Origin: Planctomycetota bacterium
GTDB taxonomy: Bacteria > Planctomycetota > JAJSAM01
Reading direction: 5' to 3'
NCBI GenBank assembly: GCA_024274785.1
Contig: JAJSAM010000009.1
Span: 62,001 to 126,000, forward strand
DNA: 64,000 nucleotides
Within the stretch, counting starts at the first letter, position 1; every line of letters begins with the position of its first letter. Below are positions 42,611-51,753 of this stretch, piece by piece. Under the pieces are notes generated by a model that ran no database searches, was not told the origin of the DNA, and saw only the letters and a program-made list of their open reading frames with translations. Both the position numbers and the translations under genes were made by a program.

Positions 42611-43765
42611 TCAGCGCTGGTAGATCGGCAGGAGTTCCAGCGGGACGGTGAGCATCAACACGGACATCGCGGTGCTGTATGCTTCCCCGACGCCCCATTG
42701 GGCGCCGCCACTCGGGTGCGGCCAGGCGTTGTTCGTCAACTGGGACTTCACGAGGTGGTCCCGCAGGCGCGGCCACCACTCCCGCCAGTAGTCGCCCGCC
42801 CAGTCCGTCGCCTCGGCCTGCCACAGAGCCTGTGTGGCGTAGAAGTTGCCGTAGTAGAACCACTGGGGGCGCCGGCCGAAGTTCGAGGGGTTGTGGCGCT
42901 TCAGGTAGTCGATGCCACGGCTGATCATGCCGCGGCGGCCATACTCGCCAAGGCCGAACAGCGTTGACAGGGCGGCCGAGGTCAGGGCGTAGGTCTGCTG
43001 CGTCCGCGTGTCCAGGCTGTAGCAGAAGCCACCGGTCTCCCCATCGTGGGAGGCTTCGAGATAACGGATCGCCTTGTCGATCACGGTCCGGCTGACCTGG
43101 AAGCCCGCATCCCGCGCCGCCCGGAGTGCCCACACCTGGGTGACGGTGACCGAGCCCTCGTGGAGCGTCGGTACCGGCAGGTAGCCCCACCCTCCGGAAT
43201 CGTCCTGGCTCTCTTCGATACAACGGATCGCGCTGACCAGCCGCTTCCGGTACGAGGGTCCGGAGAGCGCTGATCCGCGCCCGAGGGTGCCGTACGCCAG
43301 GGCGAGGGCCATCGTTGCGTAACCATGGCCGTGCATGCGAGATTGAGGGTCGGTATCGCGGTGGATGTAGCCCTTCCGGAAGCGGTCTCCGGGGACTTCC
43401 ACGGTCCTCACGCTCTGCAGCAGGTAGCGGATCCCGCCCTGCACCTGCTTCTGATAACGTCCGCGGCTCAGGCTGTTTCCGTTCGCCATGAAGGCCAGGA
43501 CCGCCAGACTCGTCACCGCGATGTTGGAGTGGGGATTCTCGTTGAATGATCCGTCCACCGCGTTCTGATGGAGGGCCAGGTAGGACAGACCGCGGGCAAT
43601 CGCCGTGAGCTGATCCTCGGTGACGTCATTCTTCAGCGGAACGCTGGTCACGCCGCCGTCCGGTCCCGGTGACCGGGACGGCAGGTTCTCCTTCTCTTCC
43701 GCCCGGGCCAGGGAAAGAACCAGGAGGAGCAGGGCGGCCACGACTGGTGCGATCGGTCTCGACAT
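42611..43765 (-). CDS. Exported prenyltransferase/squalene-oxidase-repeat protein (paralogue 2)
   Basis: 384 aa from the ATG at 43765. A signal peptide (MSRPIAPVVAALLLLVLSLA) precedes an alpha/alpha-toroid of PSQ repeats: GLSYLALHQNAVDGSF, CIEESQDDSGGWGY, YLEASHDGETGGF and LVKSQLTNNAWPHP. These keep the QW-like glycine-tryptophan turns of squalene cyclases, but no DxDD or other cyclase acid motif is present. With its export signal, the protein is unlikely to be a terpene cyclase. It shares YGNFYATQA and the terminal LPIYQR with the paralogue at 51754-52926. It closes the series of minus-strand genes that begins with the sigma factor. Binding or scaffold role inferred. Confidence 0.8.
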   Translation of the reverse strand: MSRPIAPVVAALLLLVLSLARAEEKENLPSRSPGPDGGVTSVPLKNDVTEDQLTAIARGLSYLALHQNAVDGSFNENPHSNIAVTSLAVLAFMANGNSLSRGRYQKQVQGGIRYLLQSVRTVEVPGDRFRKGYIHRDTDPQSRMHGHGYATMALALAYGTLGRGSALSGPSYRKRLVSAIRCIEESQDDSGGWGYLPVPTLHEGSVTVTQVWALRAARDAGFQVSRTVIDKAIRYLEASHDGETGGFCYSLDTRTQQTYALTSAALSTLFGLGEYGRRGMISRGIDYLKRHNPSNFGRRPQWFYYGNFYATQALWQAEATDWAGDYWREWWPRLRDHLVKSQLTNNAWPHPSGGAQWGVGEAYSTAMSVLMLTVPLELLPIYQR

Positions 43766-43860
43766 ACTCAAGGTGAGTTTAGCACAGTCGTGAGGGCCAG
43801 GCGTTTTCCCCGGGGTGTCCGGATCCTCCTCCAGGATGGGCCGGACACGATGCTCGCAGC

Positions 43861-44532
43861 TCAGCGATCCGACTCGATCTCCGCCATTCTCCGGGTGTAA
43901 TCCTGGATGAGTTTTCGCCACTTTTCGGGGATCTTGTCCCACTCGCCGTTCTGGTAGGCCTGGCGGATCTTCCCGGGAAGGCGTCCCAGCCACTCCTCAT
44001 TCGGGTCGGGGCGGGCGGGCTTGTCCTTCTCCGATTCCGGCGGCTTCTCCTCTGCGCTCCGGGGGTCCGACTCGTTCTTCTCGCCCGACTTCGGCTCACC
44101 GTCCTTGGCGGAGTTCTTCGGGTCGCGGTCCCCGACCTCTTTCTCACTGCCCTTCTGCTTCTGCTCCTCGCCGGGTTTGGGCTTCTCGTGCTTCTGGTTT
44201 CCTCCCCCGCCGCCGCCCTGCTGGGGAGCGTTCTCCATGATCTCCTTCATCTTGTCGGTGGCGGTTTCTCCGTTTCGCTTGCTGTCGCGGATCAGCTTCT
44301 CGATCGCCTCGCGGGCCTTTGCGGCCGTCTCGGCGGTCTCCTCGTCAGCTCCCTTCGTTCGCGGGGCCAGCGCCTTGACGAGAAGTGCCTCGGACTCGCG
44401 CAGGAGCCGCTGCACCTCCTTCATGGCTTTGACCACGTCGTACTCTTCCTCCTCCCCGGCTCCCTGGGCCAGGAGGGGGGAGGAGAGCAGGACGAGCAGC
44501 ACCGGCAGCATCAGCATGATCTTCTTCATCAT
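43861..44532 (-). CDS. Small exported, highly charged helical protein
   Basis: 223 aa from the ATG at 44532, preceded by AAGGAGA. A signal peptide (MMKKIMLMLPVLLVLLSSPL) is followed by a helical part (about residues 25-100). A low-complexity Lys/Glu/Pro-rich linker with a Gly6 tract occupies about 100-175. A conserved-looking C-terminus ends WLGRLPGKIRQAYQNGEWDK and KWRKLIQDYTRRMAEIE. That type of tail ('P..yR.li.dY...la') recurs in small genes next to DUF4175-like proteins of planctomycete clusters. No enzymatic motif. It lies 28 bp after the coiled-coil gene and is probably in its operon. Confidence 0.7.
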   Translation of the reverse strand: MMKKIMLMLPVLLVLLSSPLLAQGAGEEEEYDVVKAMKEVQRLLRESEALLVKALAPRTKGADEETAETAAKAREAIEKLIRDSKRNGETATDKMKEIMENAPQQGGGGGGNQKHEKPKPGEEQKQKGSEKEVGDRDPKNSAKDGEPKSGEKNESDPRSAEEKPPESEKDKPARPDPNEEWLGRLPGKIRQAYQNGEWDKIPEKWRKLIQDYTRRMAEIESDR

Positions 44533-44560
44533 CAGTTCTCCTTGTTCCCGTGACCCGCCG

Positions 44561-47455
44561 TCAGCGGATGCCAAGCCCCTCCATGAACTCCGTCCAGATG
44601 TCCTTCACGAGGCCCTGCCGGTGGGCGAGGCGCTCGAGGTACGACTTCTGCACCTCGGAAAGATCATCGAGCCTGACGTCCTTGCCGAGGAAAGACTTCA
44701 GCCGATTGTTGATCTTGGCCTGCATGTCCCGGAGCATGATCAGCTCCGCCGAGGGGGGAACCAGGGGCTGCTGGCCTCCGCCACCGCCGCCCTTCTGCTC
44801 TTCGCGACGTCGGCGATCGAGTTCATCGTTGAACGCCGCCTCGAGTTCCTTCAGATTTCTCAGGATCTCGGCCTGCATCTCCTGCACGAGCACATCCGTC
44901 TCCCGGCGGGAGAGGCGCCTGGACACGGCGAGCATGTCGTCACCGGCGGTCTGCAGCCGGAAGCTCATGACGCGGGAGCCTTCCTTCCGGATGGCGCCGA
45001 CGATGTAGACGACCTGGTCGGCCTGCTTTTTCTGCCTCGCTGCGAGAGGCCGGAGCTGGTGGCGCTGGAGCCGGGTCAGTGATCCGCCGGCCGTCTGCCG
45101 CTCCACATCCATGGCCCGGACCGCCTCGTTCAGCTCGGTCTGCTCCAGGACGAGCTTCTTCATCTCCTGCTGGATCTTGAAGAGCAACTCCTCCTGCTGG
45201 AGGTTGCGATAGCGGCGCTCTTCCTCCTCGAGTTCCTCTTCGGCCTGCTTCAGGTACTCCTCCGCCCGCTGCTGCTCTTCCTCCGCCTTCTCGCCTTCGG
45301 AACCTTCAAGGCGTCGGCCGGCCTCATTCATCTTGTCGCCGGCGCGCCCGGTGGGCTGGGCCCCCGGCTTCTTCTCGATGTCATCGAGCTTGTTCTTGAG
45401 TTCCCGGGCCTTCTTTTCGAGCTTCTTCTCTTCCGTGACGAGGCCGCGGAGCTTCTTCGCGCGATCCTTCTCGAGGTCGCTGTCAGCGAGTTTGTCCCGG
45501 GCCTTGCGCAGATCCTTTTGTGCGCCCTTCTGGGACTGGTCGGCGGCGGATTGCTCCCCGGACTGCATCTGTCCAGAGGCCTGCTGCTGCTTCCCGGCGG
45601 AGTTCATGAGGTCCTTCGCGGCGGAATTCATCCGCGCCGCATTCTCCTGGTTCTGTTCCGCCTTCGCCTGCCGGGTCAGCTCGTCGGCCAGCTCCTTCGT
45701 CTTGTCGGCGAGGGAGCGCTGCCGTTTGGCCAGCTTGTCCCGTGCCGCGGCTTCCCGGTCGGCCAGCGAGTTCTGTTCCTTCGCCAGCTCGGCGAGGGCC
45801 TCGTCGAGAGCCTGCTCGGCCTGCTTCTGGGCCTCTTGCGCTTTCTCCATGGATCCCTCGCCGGCCGCGGCGGCGGCCTGCTCCATGCTTTCGCCGGCCT
45901 GCTTCATGCTCTGCCCGGCCCGGGGCGTGCCGCTCTTTCCGGCGGACTTCGCCGACTTGCCGGCCTGCCGGGCGAGATCCTCCTGCCGCGCCTCGATCTG
46001 CCGGCTCAGTTCGCCGGCAGGCTTCTCCCCGGGCTGACCGAGCGCCTTCGCCGCCTCGTCGAGGTGCTCGAGCGCCCTCTCCTGGTCCTTCCGGGCTTCA
46101 CCGGTCTCCCCCGCGGCGGCCTTTCCGGCGGCCTCATTCATCTTCTCAGCCGCGCCGCCGGTCGCTCTTGCGGCCTGTTCGAGCGCTTTCTGCTCGCCGG
46201 TTTCGCCCTGCCGGCCGCTCGCGGCCTGCTCCATCGAGCCCGCGGCCCTGCCGGCCCGCTTCGCGAGTCCGGCCTGTTCCTCTGCGGCGGCGCTGCCGCT
46301 CTTCGACGCGTCGTCCGCGGCCTTCGAGAGCTCGGACACCGCCTCGCTCAGAGCTTCCTTCGCCGCGGCCTGCGCCTGGCGGGCCCGGGCCCGCGAACCT
46401 CGGTTCATGGCCACGGCGGCTTCCGCGGCCTTCCTCGCGGCCTGGTCGAGTTTCGCCCTTGCGCCTTCCGCTCCGGCGGTGTTCGAGAGATCCTTCGAGG
46501 TTTGCTCGATGGCTTTCGCGATATCCTCCTGCAGGGTGGCGACCTCGTTTGCCTGCTTCTCGCCTGGTCCGCCGGAGAGGGTTTTCGCGGCCGCTTCCTG
46601 ACGCGCGCGGAGAGCCCTCGCGCGCTCAAGAGCCTCCTCGAGTGAAGCCGGGACTCCGGTGCGATCGCGAAGGTCGGTCTGCTTCTCGATGAGGTCCCGG
46701 ATCTCCTTCCGGGCGCCTTCGAAGTCCATCGAAGGTCCGGCCTTCTTCTGCGCGGCCCGGGAGGTGTCCGCCGAAAGAGCCTGCTGTTTCTGCAGGAGGT
46801 CACGGATCTTTCGGATCTCCTCCTCGATCCGTTCCCGCCGCTTGGGGACCTCCCGGGCCTGGTTCCGAAGGGCGGTCTGCTCCCGGTGGAGTTGCTCCAC
46901 CTTCTCCCGGGCGTTCTTCATCGTTTCTGATTCGGTGCCGGAAGTGCGTGCCTCCCTCGTCCGGGCCCGCAGGTCCTCCTGCTCCATCTTCAGCTCTCGA
47001 ACGTCCGCGAGCGCTTCCTGCACCTTCTCCAGGTTTTCCCGGATCCGCTCCTCGTCCCGGCGGCTCTCCAGGATCGCGATCAGGGAGCCGAGGCCCGTCT
47101 CGACGTCGGAGGCCTGCCGGATGACGTCGTTCAGCCGCTCCTGCTGCAGGAAGTCGATGATCTCCTTCATACCGGTTCGCAGGCCCTTCTGGATCATGAC
47201 GTCAAGGGCCTTCTCGAGGTTGTCCGCCTTCTCCGCAAAGCCGGCCTCGCGGAGCTTTTTCGCCAGTTCCCGCATGCGCGTCTCGAGCTTCTGGAACTGC
47301 GCGTAGGCGGACTCCTGTTCGCGGACCAGCCCCTGGATGGCGCGGTCCCGGGAGGGCCGGTCTCCTGACGGCCCGTCGCCGTCCTGGCCGATGGCCGCAA
47401 TTGGCAGAGACAGCAGGAGGGCGAGCAGCAGGACGATCAGCGTCGGGCGTTTCAT
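44561..47455 (-). CDS. 964-aa exported coiled-coil protein
   Basis: A signal peptide (MKRPTLIVLLLALLLSLPIA) is followed by almost uninterrupted coiled coil and Ala/Lys/Glu/Gln-rich helix. The central part (about residues 330-700) is highly repetitive, with alanine-, glutamate- and lysine-rich AEEAxxKAxEA-like stretches. The C-terminal ~200 residues (FKIQQEMKKLVLEQTELNEA, then LRDMQAKINNRLKSFLGKDV) are less repetitive and resemble the end of DUF4175-type proteins. It probably spans the periplasm as a filament or spacer. It follows the DUF4175-like membrane protein gene by 19 bp and precedes the small helical protein by 28 bp. Confidence 0.78.
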   Translation of the reverse strand: MKRPTLIVLLLALLLSLPIAAIGQDGDGPSGDRPSRDRAIQGLVREQESAYAQFQKLETRMRELAKKLREAGFAEKADNLEKALDVMIQKGLRTGMKEIIDFLQQERLNDVIRQASDVETGLGSLIAILESRRDEERIRENLEKVQEALADVRELKMEQEDLRARTREARTSGTESETMKNAREKVEQLHREQTALRNQAREVPKRRERIEEEIRKIRDLLQKQQALSADTSRAAQKKAGPSMDFEGARKEIRDLIEKQTDLRDRTGVPASLEEALERARALRARQEAAAKTLSGGPGEKQANEVATLQEDIAKAIEQTSKDLSNTAGAEGARAKLDQAARKAAEAAVAMNRGSRARARQAQAAAKEALSEAVSELSKAADDASKSGSAAAEEQAGLAKRAGRAAGSMEQAASGRQGETGEQKALEQAARATGGAAEKMNEAAGKAAAGETGEARKDQERALEHLDEAAKALGQPGEKPAGELSRQIEARQEDLARQAGKSAKSAGKSGTPRAGQSMKQAGESMEQAAAAAGEGSMEKAQEAQKQAEQALDEALAELAKEQNSLADREAAARDKLAKRQRSLADKTKELADELTRQAKAEQNQENAARMNSAAKDLMNSAGKQQQASGQMQSGEQSAADQSQKGAQKDLRKARDKLADSDLEKDRAKKLRGLVTEEKKLEKKARELKNKLDDIEKKPGAQPTGRAGDKMNEAGRRLEGSEGEKAEEEQQRAEEYLKQAEEELEEEERRYRNLQQEELLFKIQQEMKKLVLEQTELNEAVRAMDVERQTAGGSLTRLQRHQLRPLAARQKKQADQVVYIVGAIRKEGSRVMSFRLQTAGDDMLAVSRRLSRRETDVLVQEMQAEILRNLKELEAAFNDELDRRRREEQKGGGGGGQQPLVPPSAELIMLRDMQAKINNRLKSFLGKDVRLDDLSEVQKSYLERLAHRQGLVKDIWTEFMEGLGIR

Positions 47456-47474
47456 GGCTGGCTCCCGGTCGGTT

Positions 47475-49757
47475 TCATTTCGGGGGATTCTTCAGGTTCT
47501 TCAGACTGTCGGCCCCGCCGCGGATCCGCTCCTCCGTTCCCCGCAACTCACGGATGATCTGGATGATCTCGGCGTAGGTCTCCCACTCGCGCATCTTCCG
47601 GTCGAGCAGGTCGAAGTCGGCGAGGATGTCCGTCTGGAGATCACGGACCCTGGAGAGGTCCGCGACCGTACCCCGCTCCGGTTCGCCGCGGGCCACACCG
47701 GCGAGGAGCCGTTGAGCGGTGGGGGAGGTGACCTCACTGATCTTCAAGGTGACTTCCATGATCTCGAGCAGGACGGCGAGTGTCTGCTGGTCGCGAATGC
47801 CGCCATCGCGGTAGTCAGCGATCAGCCGGCGGTAGAGATCGCGCTTGAAGACACGGGACAGGTTCTCGTGATCGGCTTTCAGGTAGTCGTCGAAAAGGAG
47901 CAGGATCCGCTCGGTGGCGGGCGGATTGGTCAGGCGGTTGTAGACGAAGGAGTTGAAGACGTTTGCCACCGCCACGAAGAAACGTTCCATCTGGCGCGTA
48001 ACCGTCCCCTGGCGCACTTGAATGTCCCGGATGCGCTCCCGGTCGCGGGGCTCCAATTTGCCGCCGCCTTCACCGGCGATGCGCTGGAGGAAGTCGAGGA
48101 CCTCGTTGGTCCGGCGCCGGGCGGGCTCCTGTTCGTTCCGGCGCGTCTTCAGGGCGTCGCTTCTCAGGTTCCGCTGCTGTTGGGCCAGACGGCTCTCCAC
48201 GGCCTCTGCCGATGCGATCTCGATTCGGAACGGGTCGGTCTTGTCGATGTTTCCGTTGTTGTCCTCGGCCTCGGCGTAGTAGGAGATCTCGTCGCCGACG
48301 CGGATCGGATTCTCCTGATCGGAGGCCAGATCGACGGCGGGGATGGCCGCGTAGGCGACGATCTCCTTCGCGCCGAGCGGGGTGGACAACTCGCTCGCGG
48401 TGAAGCGTCGTTCCGCAAACTCACCTTCCGTTCCCTTGCGATAGAAGAGCGAGATCCGGGACAGGCCGTAGTTATCGCCGGCGAGGAGCTTGATCGGCAC
48501 GACGGCGCTGGTGGTGTACCAGGGCCGGGCGGTGGGGTAGAGGATCCGGGCCTTCGGCTTGCGGTCCTGTACCGCCCGGATGCGGAAGACCGCGGAGTCC
48601 GGCAGGTTCTTCTGCCCCCCGCGCCCGATCATCTCGAGTGAGTAGGTGAACGTGCGGTCGGCGATGAACGACGTGGCGATCCGCCGGCCGTCCGCACCTA
48701 CCGGGAGCGGCACCGGTTCCCGGTCCTCGACCGTGAGCAATGCGCGGCGAAGGGCCATGTTGGTCCTGATGGAAAGCGAAACCCGGGTTCCCAGGGGAAT
48801 CTCGAGGTCGCCTTCCGCGAAGGTCTCCGCGGGCATTGCGGTGTATGCGGGGAACTCGCATCGGGCCTCGATTCCGGTGATCAACGGCGGAATGAGGGCC
48901 TTGACCGTGTAGACCGGCTCGCCGTCGTCGTCGTCGCCGCCGTTGACCCAGAATCGGAAGGACGAGGGCACCTGGCGGAATTCGAACCGGAACTGCCGCG
49001 GCTCCTGCTCCACCTGGTACATGCGACGCCGGCTTTCGGCCCGGTTCTCGCCTTCGGTCGGCTCGAAGAAGATCTCCACGTCGTCCGGAATGGAGCCCTC
49101 GGCGCGCACGTTGATGCGGAGCGTTTCGCCGCGAGTGACGATGATCTCGGAGCTCTTCGGGAAACCCTCCACGACGAGGGTCGTCGCGCGGGGCCAGGGC
49201 ATGTCGACCAGGAGCAGGTTGCGCTTTGCCCAGATGCTCGCGGTCAGCGGGGAGACAAGGATGATCACGGCCAGGATGCCCGTGGTCACGACCGCCAGGA
49301 GTCCCTGGAGCCTGACTTTCCGGGTATCCACCAGGCGATGGATTTCGAGAGCGCCCTCCAGAGATCCGGCGTCTTCGATGACCGCCCGCATCATCGCCTT
49401 CGATTCTGCGTTCTCCGGATCCTCCATCTGCCGCTGGAACTGCAGGGCCGAGATCAGGCGGTCCTGCAACTCCGGCAGTCGGGCCTCGGCCGCCAGGGCC
49501 AGGTCGTCGTCCGGAAGTTTGATGCCGAGGGGACGGAGCATGGTGACGGCCGCCACCCAGGTGATGCCCCCGAGCGCGATGAAGAATGAGACATACCGAA
49601 CGGTGATGGGGAGTTGAAGCAGGTAGTCGAGGGCGAAGGACAGCAGGAGGAGCGACATGGCCGTCGCGATCGTCCGGAAGAGACCGAAGGCGAAGATCAG
49701 GCCCTTCACCCTCGCCCGGAACCGGTCGATCCGTTTCGTTACTCGTGCCAGGTCCAT
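47475..49757 (-). CDS. DUF4175-like membrane protein
   Basis: 760 aa. Two closely spaced N-terminal transmembrane helices (about residues 20-50 and 53-75) and a third near 155-180 anchor a large extracytoplasmic part. That part contains beta-sandwich domains (SSEIIVTRGETLRINVRAEG, SYYAEAEDNNGNIDKTDPFR) and a C-terminal helical region. The plan, including DPFRIEI followed by a long helix, fits the DUF4175/DUF4159-neighbourhood proteins of planctomycetes. No enzymatic motif. It is 24 bp after the FecR-type anti-sigma gene, so it may be a target of, or input to, the sigma/anti-sigma pair. Confidence 0.72.
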   Translation of the reverse strand: MDLARVTKRIDRFRARVKGLIFAFGLFRTIATAMSLLLLSFALDYLLQLPITVRYVSFFIALGGITWVAAVTMLRPLGIKLPDDDLALAAEARLPELQDRLISALQFQRQMEDPENAESKAMMRAVIEDAGSLEGALEIHRLVDTRKVRLQGLLAVVTTGILAVIILVSPLTASIWAKRNLLLVDMPWPRATTLVVEGFPKSSEIIVTRGETLRINVRAEGSIPDDVEIFFEPTEGENRAESRRRMYQVEQEPRQFRFEFRQVPSSFRFWVNGGDDDDGEPVYTVKALIPPLITGIEARCEFPAYTAMPAETFAEGDLEIPLGTRVSLSIRTNMALRRALLTVEDREPVPLPVGADGRRIATSFIADRTFTYSLEMIGRGGQKNLPDSAVFRIRAVQDRKPKARILYPTARPWYTTSAVVPIKLLAGDNYGLSRISLFYRKGTEGEFAERRFTASELSTPLGAKEIVAYAAIPAVDLASDQENPIRVGDEISYYAEAEDNNGNIDKTDPFRIEIASAEAVESRLAQQQRNLRSDALKTRRNEQEPARRRTNEVLDFLQRIAGEGGGKLEPRDRERIRDIQVRQGTVTRQMERFFVAVANVFNSFVYNRLTNPPATERILLLFDDYLKADHENLSRVFKRDLYRRLIADYRDGGIRDQQTLAVLLEIMEVTLKISEVTSPTAQRLLAGVARGEPERGTVADLSRVRDLQTDILADFDLLDRKMREWETYAEIIQIIRELRGTEERIRGGADSLKNLKNPPK

Positions 49758-49781
49758 TCCAGGGCAACCCCTTTGCCGGAG

Positions 49782-50984
49782 TCACTCGACGGTGAGCGTG
49801 AGTGCCTCGGTCGTTAGTGGTGGGCCGTGCCAGACTTCGGCCGGCAACGGCGGATATGGCTTGTATACGGCTCTGATCCGGTACGTGCCCCCCTGAAGAC
49901 CGAGGGACTTCGGATCGAGGAGAAGATCGTAGCCTGCTCCCGGGTCGAGCGTGCGGATCTCCTGATCCGCGGGCACCGGACTTCTCACCATTCTCTCCTG
50001 AATCTTCACCGGAAGGCGGATTTCCTGTCCTTCGACGAGAAGGGAGTACGCGGCCAGGTGGGGGTCGAACGGTTTTACCGCGAGCGGGCGGACGGTGTCG
50101 TTCCTGATGGTCAGGCGAAGGAGGTCGCCGTCGCGGGAGAGAAGGATGGTGGGGGTGCTGCACCAGTCCGCCGTTCGTTTCGGGTCCACGGCGCTCGGTG
50201 CGAAGGACGACTGGCCGGGGCCGAAGGTGAAGGACTGCCCCTTCCTCACCGCGACGGGGGTCCGGCCCGTGAAGACCCGGACCGTTCCCTCGGCCACCGT
50301 CACCGTGGCGGCGGGATCCCGGGCGTTTCTGATCAGGTCGAAGGCGGTGCCCGTGACCTCGACTGCGGTATCGCCGACCGCATAGAATCGGATCGGATCT
50401 CCGCTCCCATCGACCTCGACGAAGATGCGGCCGCTGAGCAGCCGCAGGTGACCGCCCGGCAATGCCCGGACTCTGGTGCCCGCCTCCATGACCATCGATA
50501 TCGATCGGGTGAGAGTGAGTGTGGCCAGGGCCATCCTGCCCGCTTCGATGACCGCGCCGTCTTCGAACTCGATCGGGCTTCCGGGCTTGACGGGCGCGCC
50601 GTTCAGGGTGATCTCGCCGGGACCGGCGGTGAGGGTGTGGGGGGAGGCGGGCAGGAGGATCAGCAACAGGCCGGCGGCCAGGGCGGCGGCCAGTACGGCG
50701 GAGAGGGCGATCAGGCGTCCGCGGTTGCCGCGGACCGGAGTCACCGTCTCCGACTCCTCGATCATCATCAGCATGCGAGACCAGGAGCCCGCGGAAGGGT
50801 CGACTTCCGGGAGGGAGGAGATCAGTTCGGCCAGGCCGGCGATCCCCGCTTCCTCCGCGCGACAGGCGCCGCAATTCTCGAGGTGTGCTTCGATTTCGAG
50901 AGAGTCTGCCGAAGAGAGCTCCTGGCGGAACCTGGCGAGCAGGTTCCCGGAGCTCTCCTGGCAGGTCATCGCTTTCGGGGCCAT
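49782..50984 (-). CDS. Anti-sigma factor with zinc-finger (ZAS) and FecR domains
   Basis: 400 aa. A ZAS/zf-HC2 motif lies at the N-terminus: Cys8, then His34-x3-Cys38-x2-Cys41 (AHLENCGACR). One transmembrane helix (about residues 88-110) leads to a periplasmic FecR domain (GPGEITLNGAPVKPGSPIEF, GRMALATLTL, LLSGRIFVEVDG, VEVTGTAFDL; about 115-230) and a beta-rich C-terminus. The cytoplasmic zinc finger should hold the sigma factor encoded 3 bp upstream, and the FecR domain should sense an envelope signal. A GAGG ribosome site overlaps the sigma gene's stop. Confidence 0.88.
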   Translation of the reverse strand: MAPKAMTCQESSGNLLARFRQELSSADSLEIEAHLENCGACRAEEAGIAGLAELISSLPEVDPSAGSWSRMLMMIEESETVTPVRGNRGRLIALSAVLAAALAAGLLLILLPASPHTLTAGPGEITLNGAPVKPGSPIEFEDGAVIEAGRMALATLTLTRSISMVMEAGTRVRALPGGHLRLLSGRIFVEVDGSGDPIRFYAVGDTAVEVTGTAFDLIRNARDPAATVTVAEGTVRVFTGRTPVAVRKGQSFTFGPGQSSFAPSAVDPKRTADWCSTPTILLSRDGDLLRLTIRNDTVRPLAVKPFDPHLAAYSLLVEGQEIRLPVKIQERMVRSPVPADQEIRTLDPGAGYDLLLDPKSLGLQGGTYRIRAVYKPYPPLPAEVWHGPPLTTEALTLTVE

Positions 50985-50987
50985 CTC

Positions 50988-51566
50988 TTACCTCAGGTAC
51001 GAGGACAACCGGCCGCGAATTGTCTTTTCGGCGTTGGCCATCCTCGACTTCACCGTTCCGACCGGGATCCCGAGGATGTCGCCGATGTCGGCGTACTTCA
51101 TCCCCTGGATCTGGCCGAGGACGAACACCAGCCGGAGTTTCTCCGACAGGCCTTCGACGGCGATGGCGATCTTCTCACCGAGCTCGCGGTTCAGGTTCTC
51201 GGTCATGGGACCGTTCCCCCTGGCCGGCAGGGACTCCTTGAGCCCATTGGACTCCTCGTCCCTACCCGCATCCATCGAGACCGGAGAGATTCGACGGTTC
51301 TTCTTGTCGCGCTCGTTCAGCCAGTGGTTCCTGGCGATCTGGAACATGTAGGTGGTGAACTTTCCCGAGGGGCGGTAGCCCTTCCGGCCGCGCCAGAGGC
51401 GCAGGAAGGTCTCCTGCATCAGGTCCTCGGAGAAGCACCGGTCCCAGACGAGCCGGTGGAAGAAGTTGGTGAGCGGCCGGCTGTAGCGGGCGTACAGCGC
51501 CTCGAAGGCGGCGAGATCGCCGTCCTTGACTCGAAGCATCAGGTTTATGTCCCGTTCCCGGTCCAT
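50988..51566 (-). CDS. ECF-like RNA polymerase sigma factor
   Basis: 192 aa. Region 2 spans about residues 18-90 (FFHRLVWDRCFSEDLMQETF, TTYMFQIARNHWLNERDKK). Region 4 is about 130-190, with a helix-turn-helix (KYADIGDILGIPVGTVKSRM). Region 3 is absent and replaced by a 40-residue charged linker, the ECF plan. It is followed directly by its likely anti-sigma factor. The targets would include this operon and possibly the MoxR/VWA genes upstream (inference). No autoregulatory promoter was recognised in the 187 bp before it. Confidence 0.9.
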   Translation of the reverse strand: MDRERDINLMLRVKDGDLAAFEALYARYSRPLTNFFHRLVWDRCFSEDLMQETFLRLWRGRKGYRPSGKFTTYMFQIARNHWLNERDKKNRRISPVSMDAGRDEESNGLKESLPARGNGPMTENLNRELGEKIAIAVEGLSEKLRLVFVLGQIQGMKYADIGDILGIPVGTVKSRMANAEKTIRGRLSSYLR

Positions 51567-51753
51567 GGGTACACGGCCTCCAGGCGGAGGCCCCCCGGAT
51601 CACGCCAGCCATTCCTCGTTCGGTATCTCTTGGCAAGGACCGAATCTCCGATCGAAACGTACTCACCTTCAAACCCGAGGTGGGGAGAAAGGTTCACTCC
51701 GGCTGAGAAAAAAGTCAACCCCGCGCCCGCGTGCCGTCCGGCGCCCGCGGTTC

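Noticed and set aside
42611-43765. Squalene-hopene cyclase
   Set aside because: QW-like turns are present, but there is no DxDD motif, the protein is about half the cyclase length and it has an export signal.
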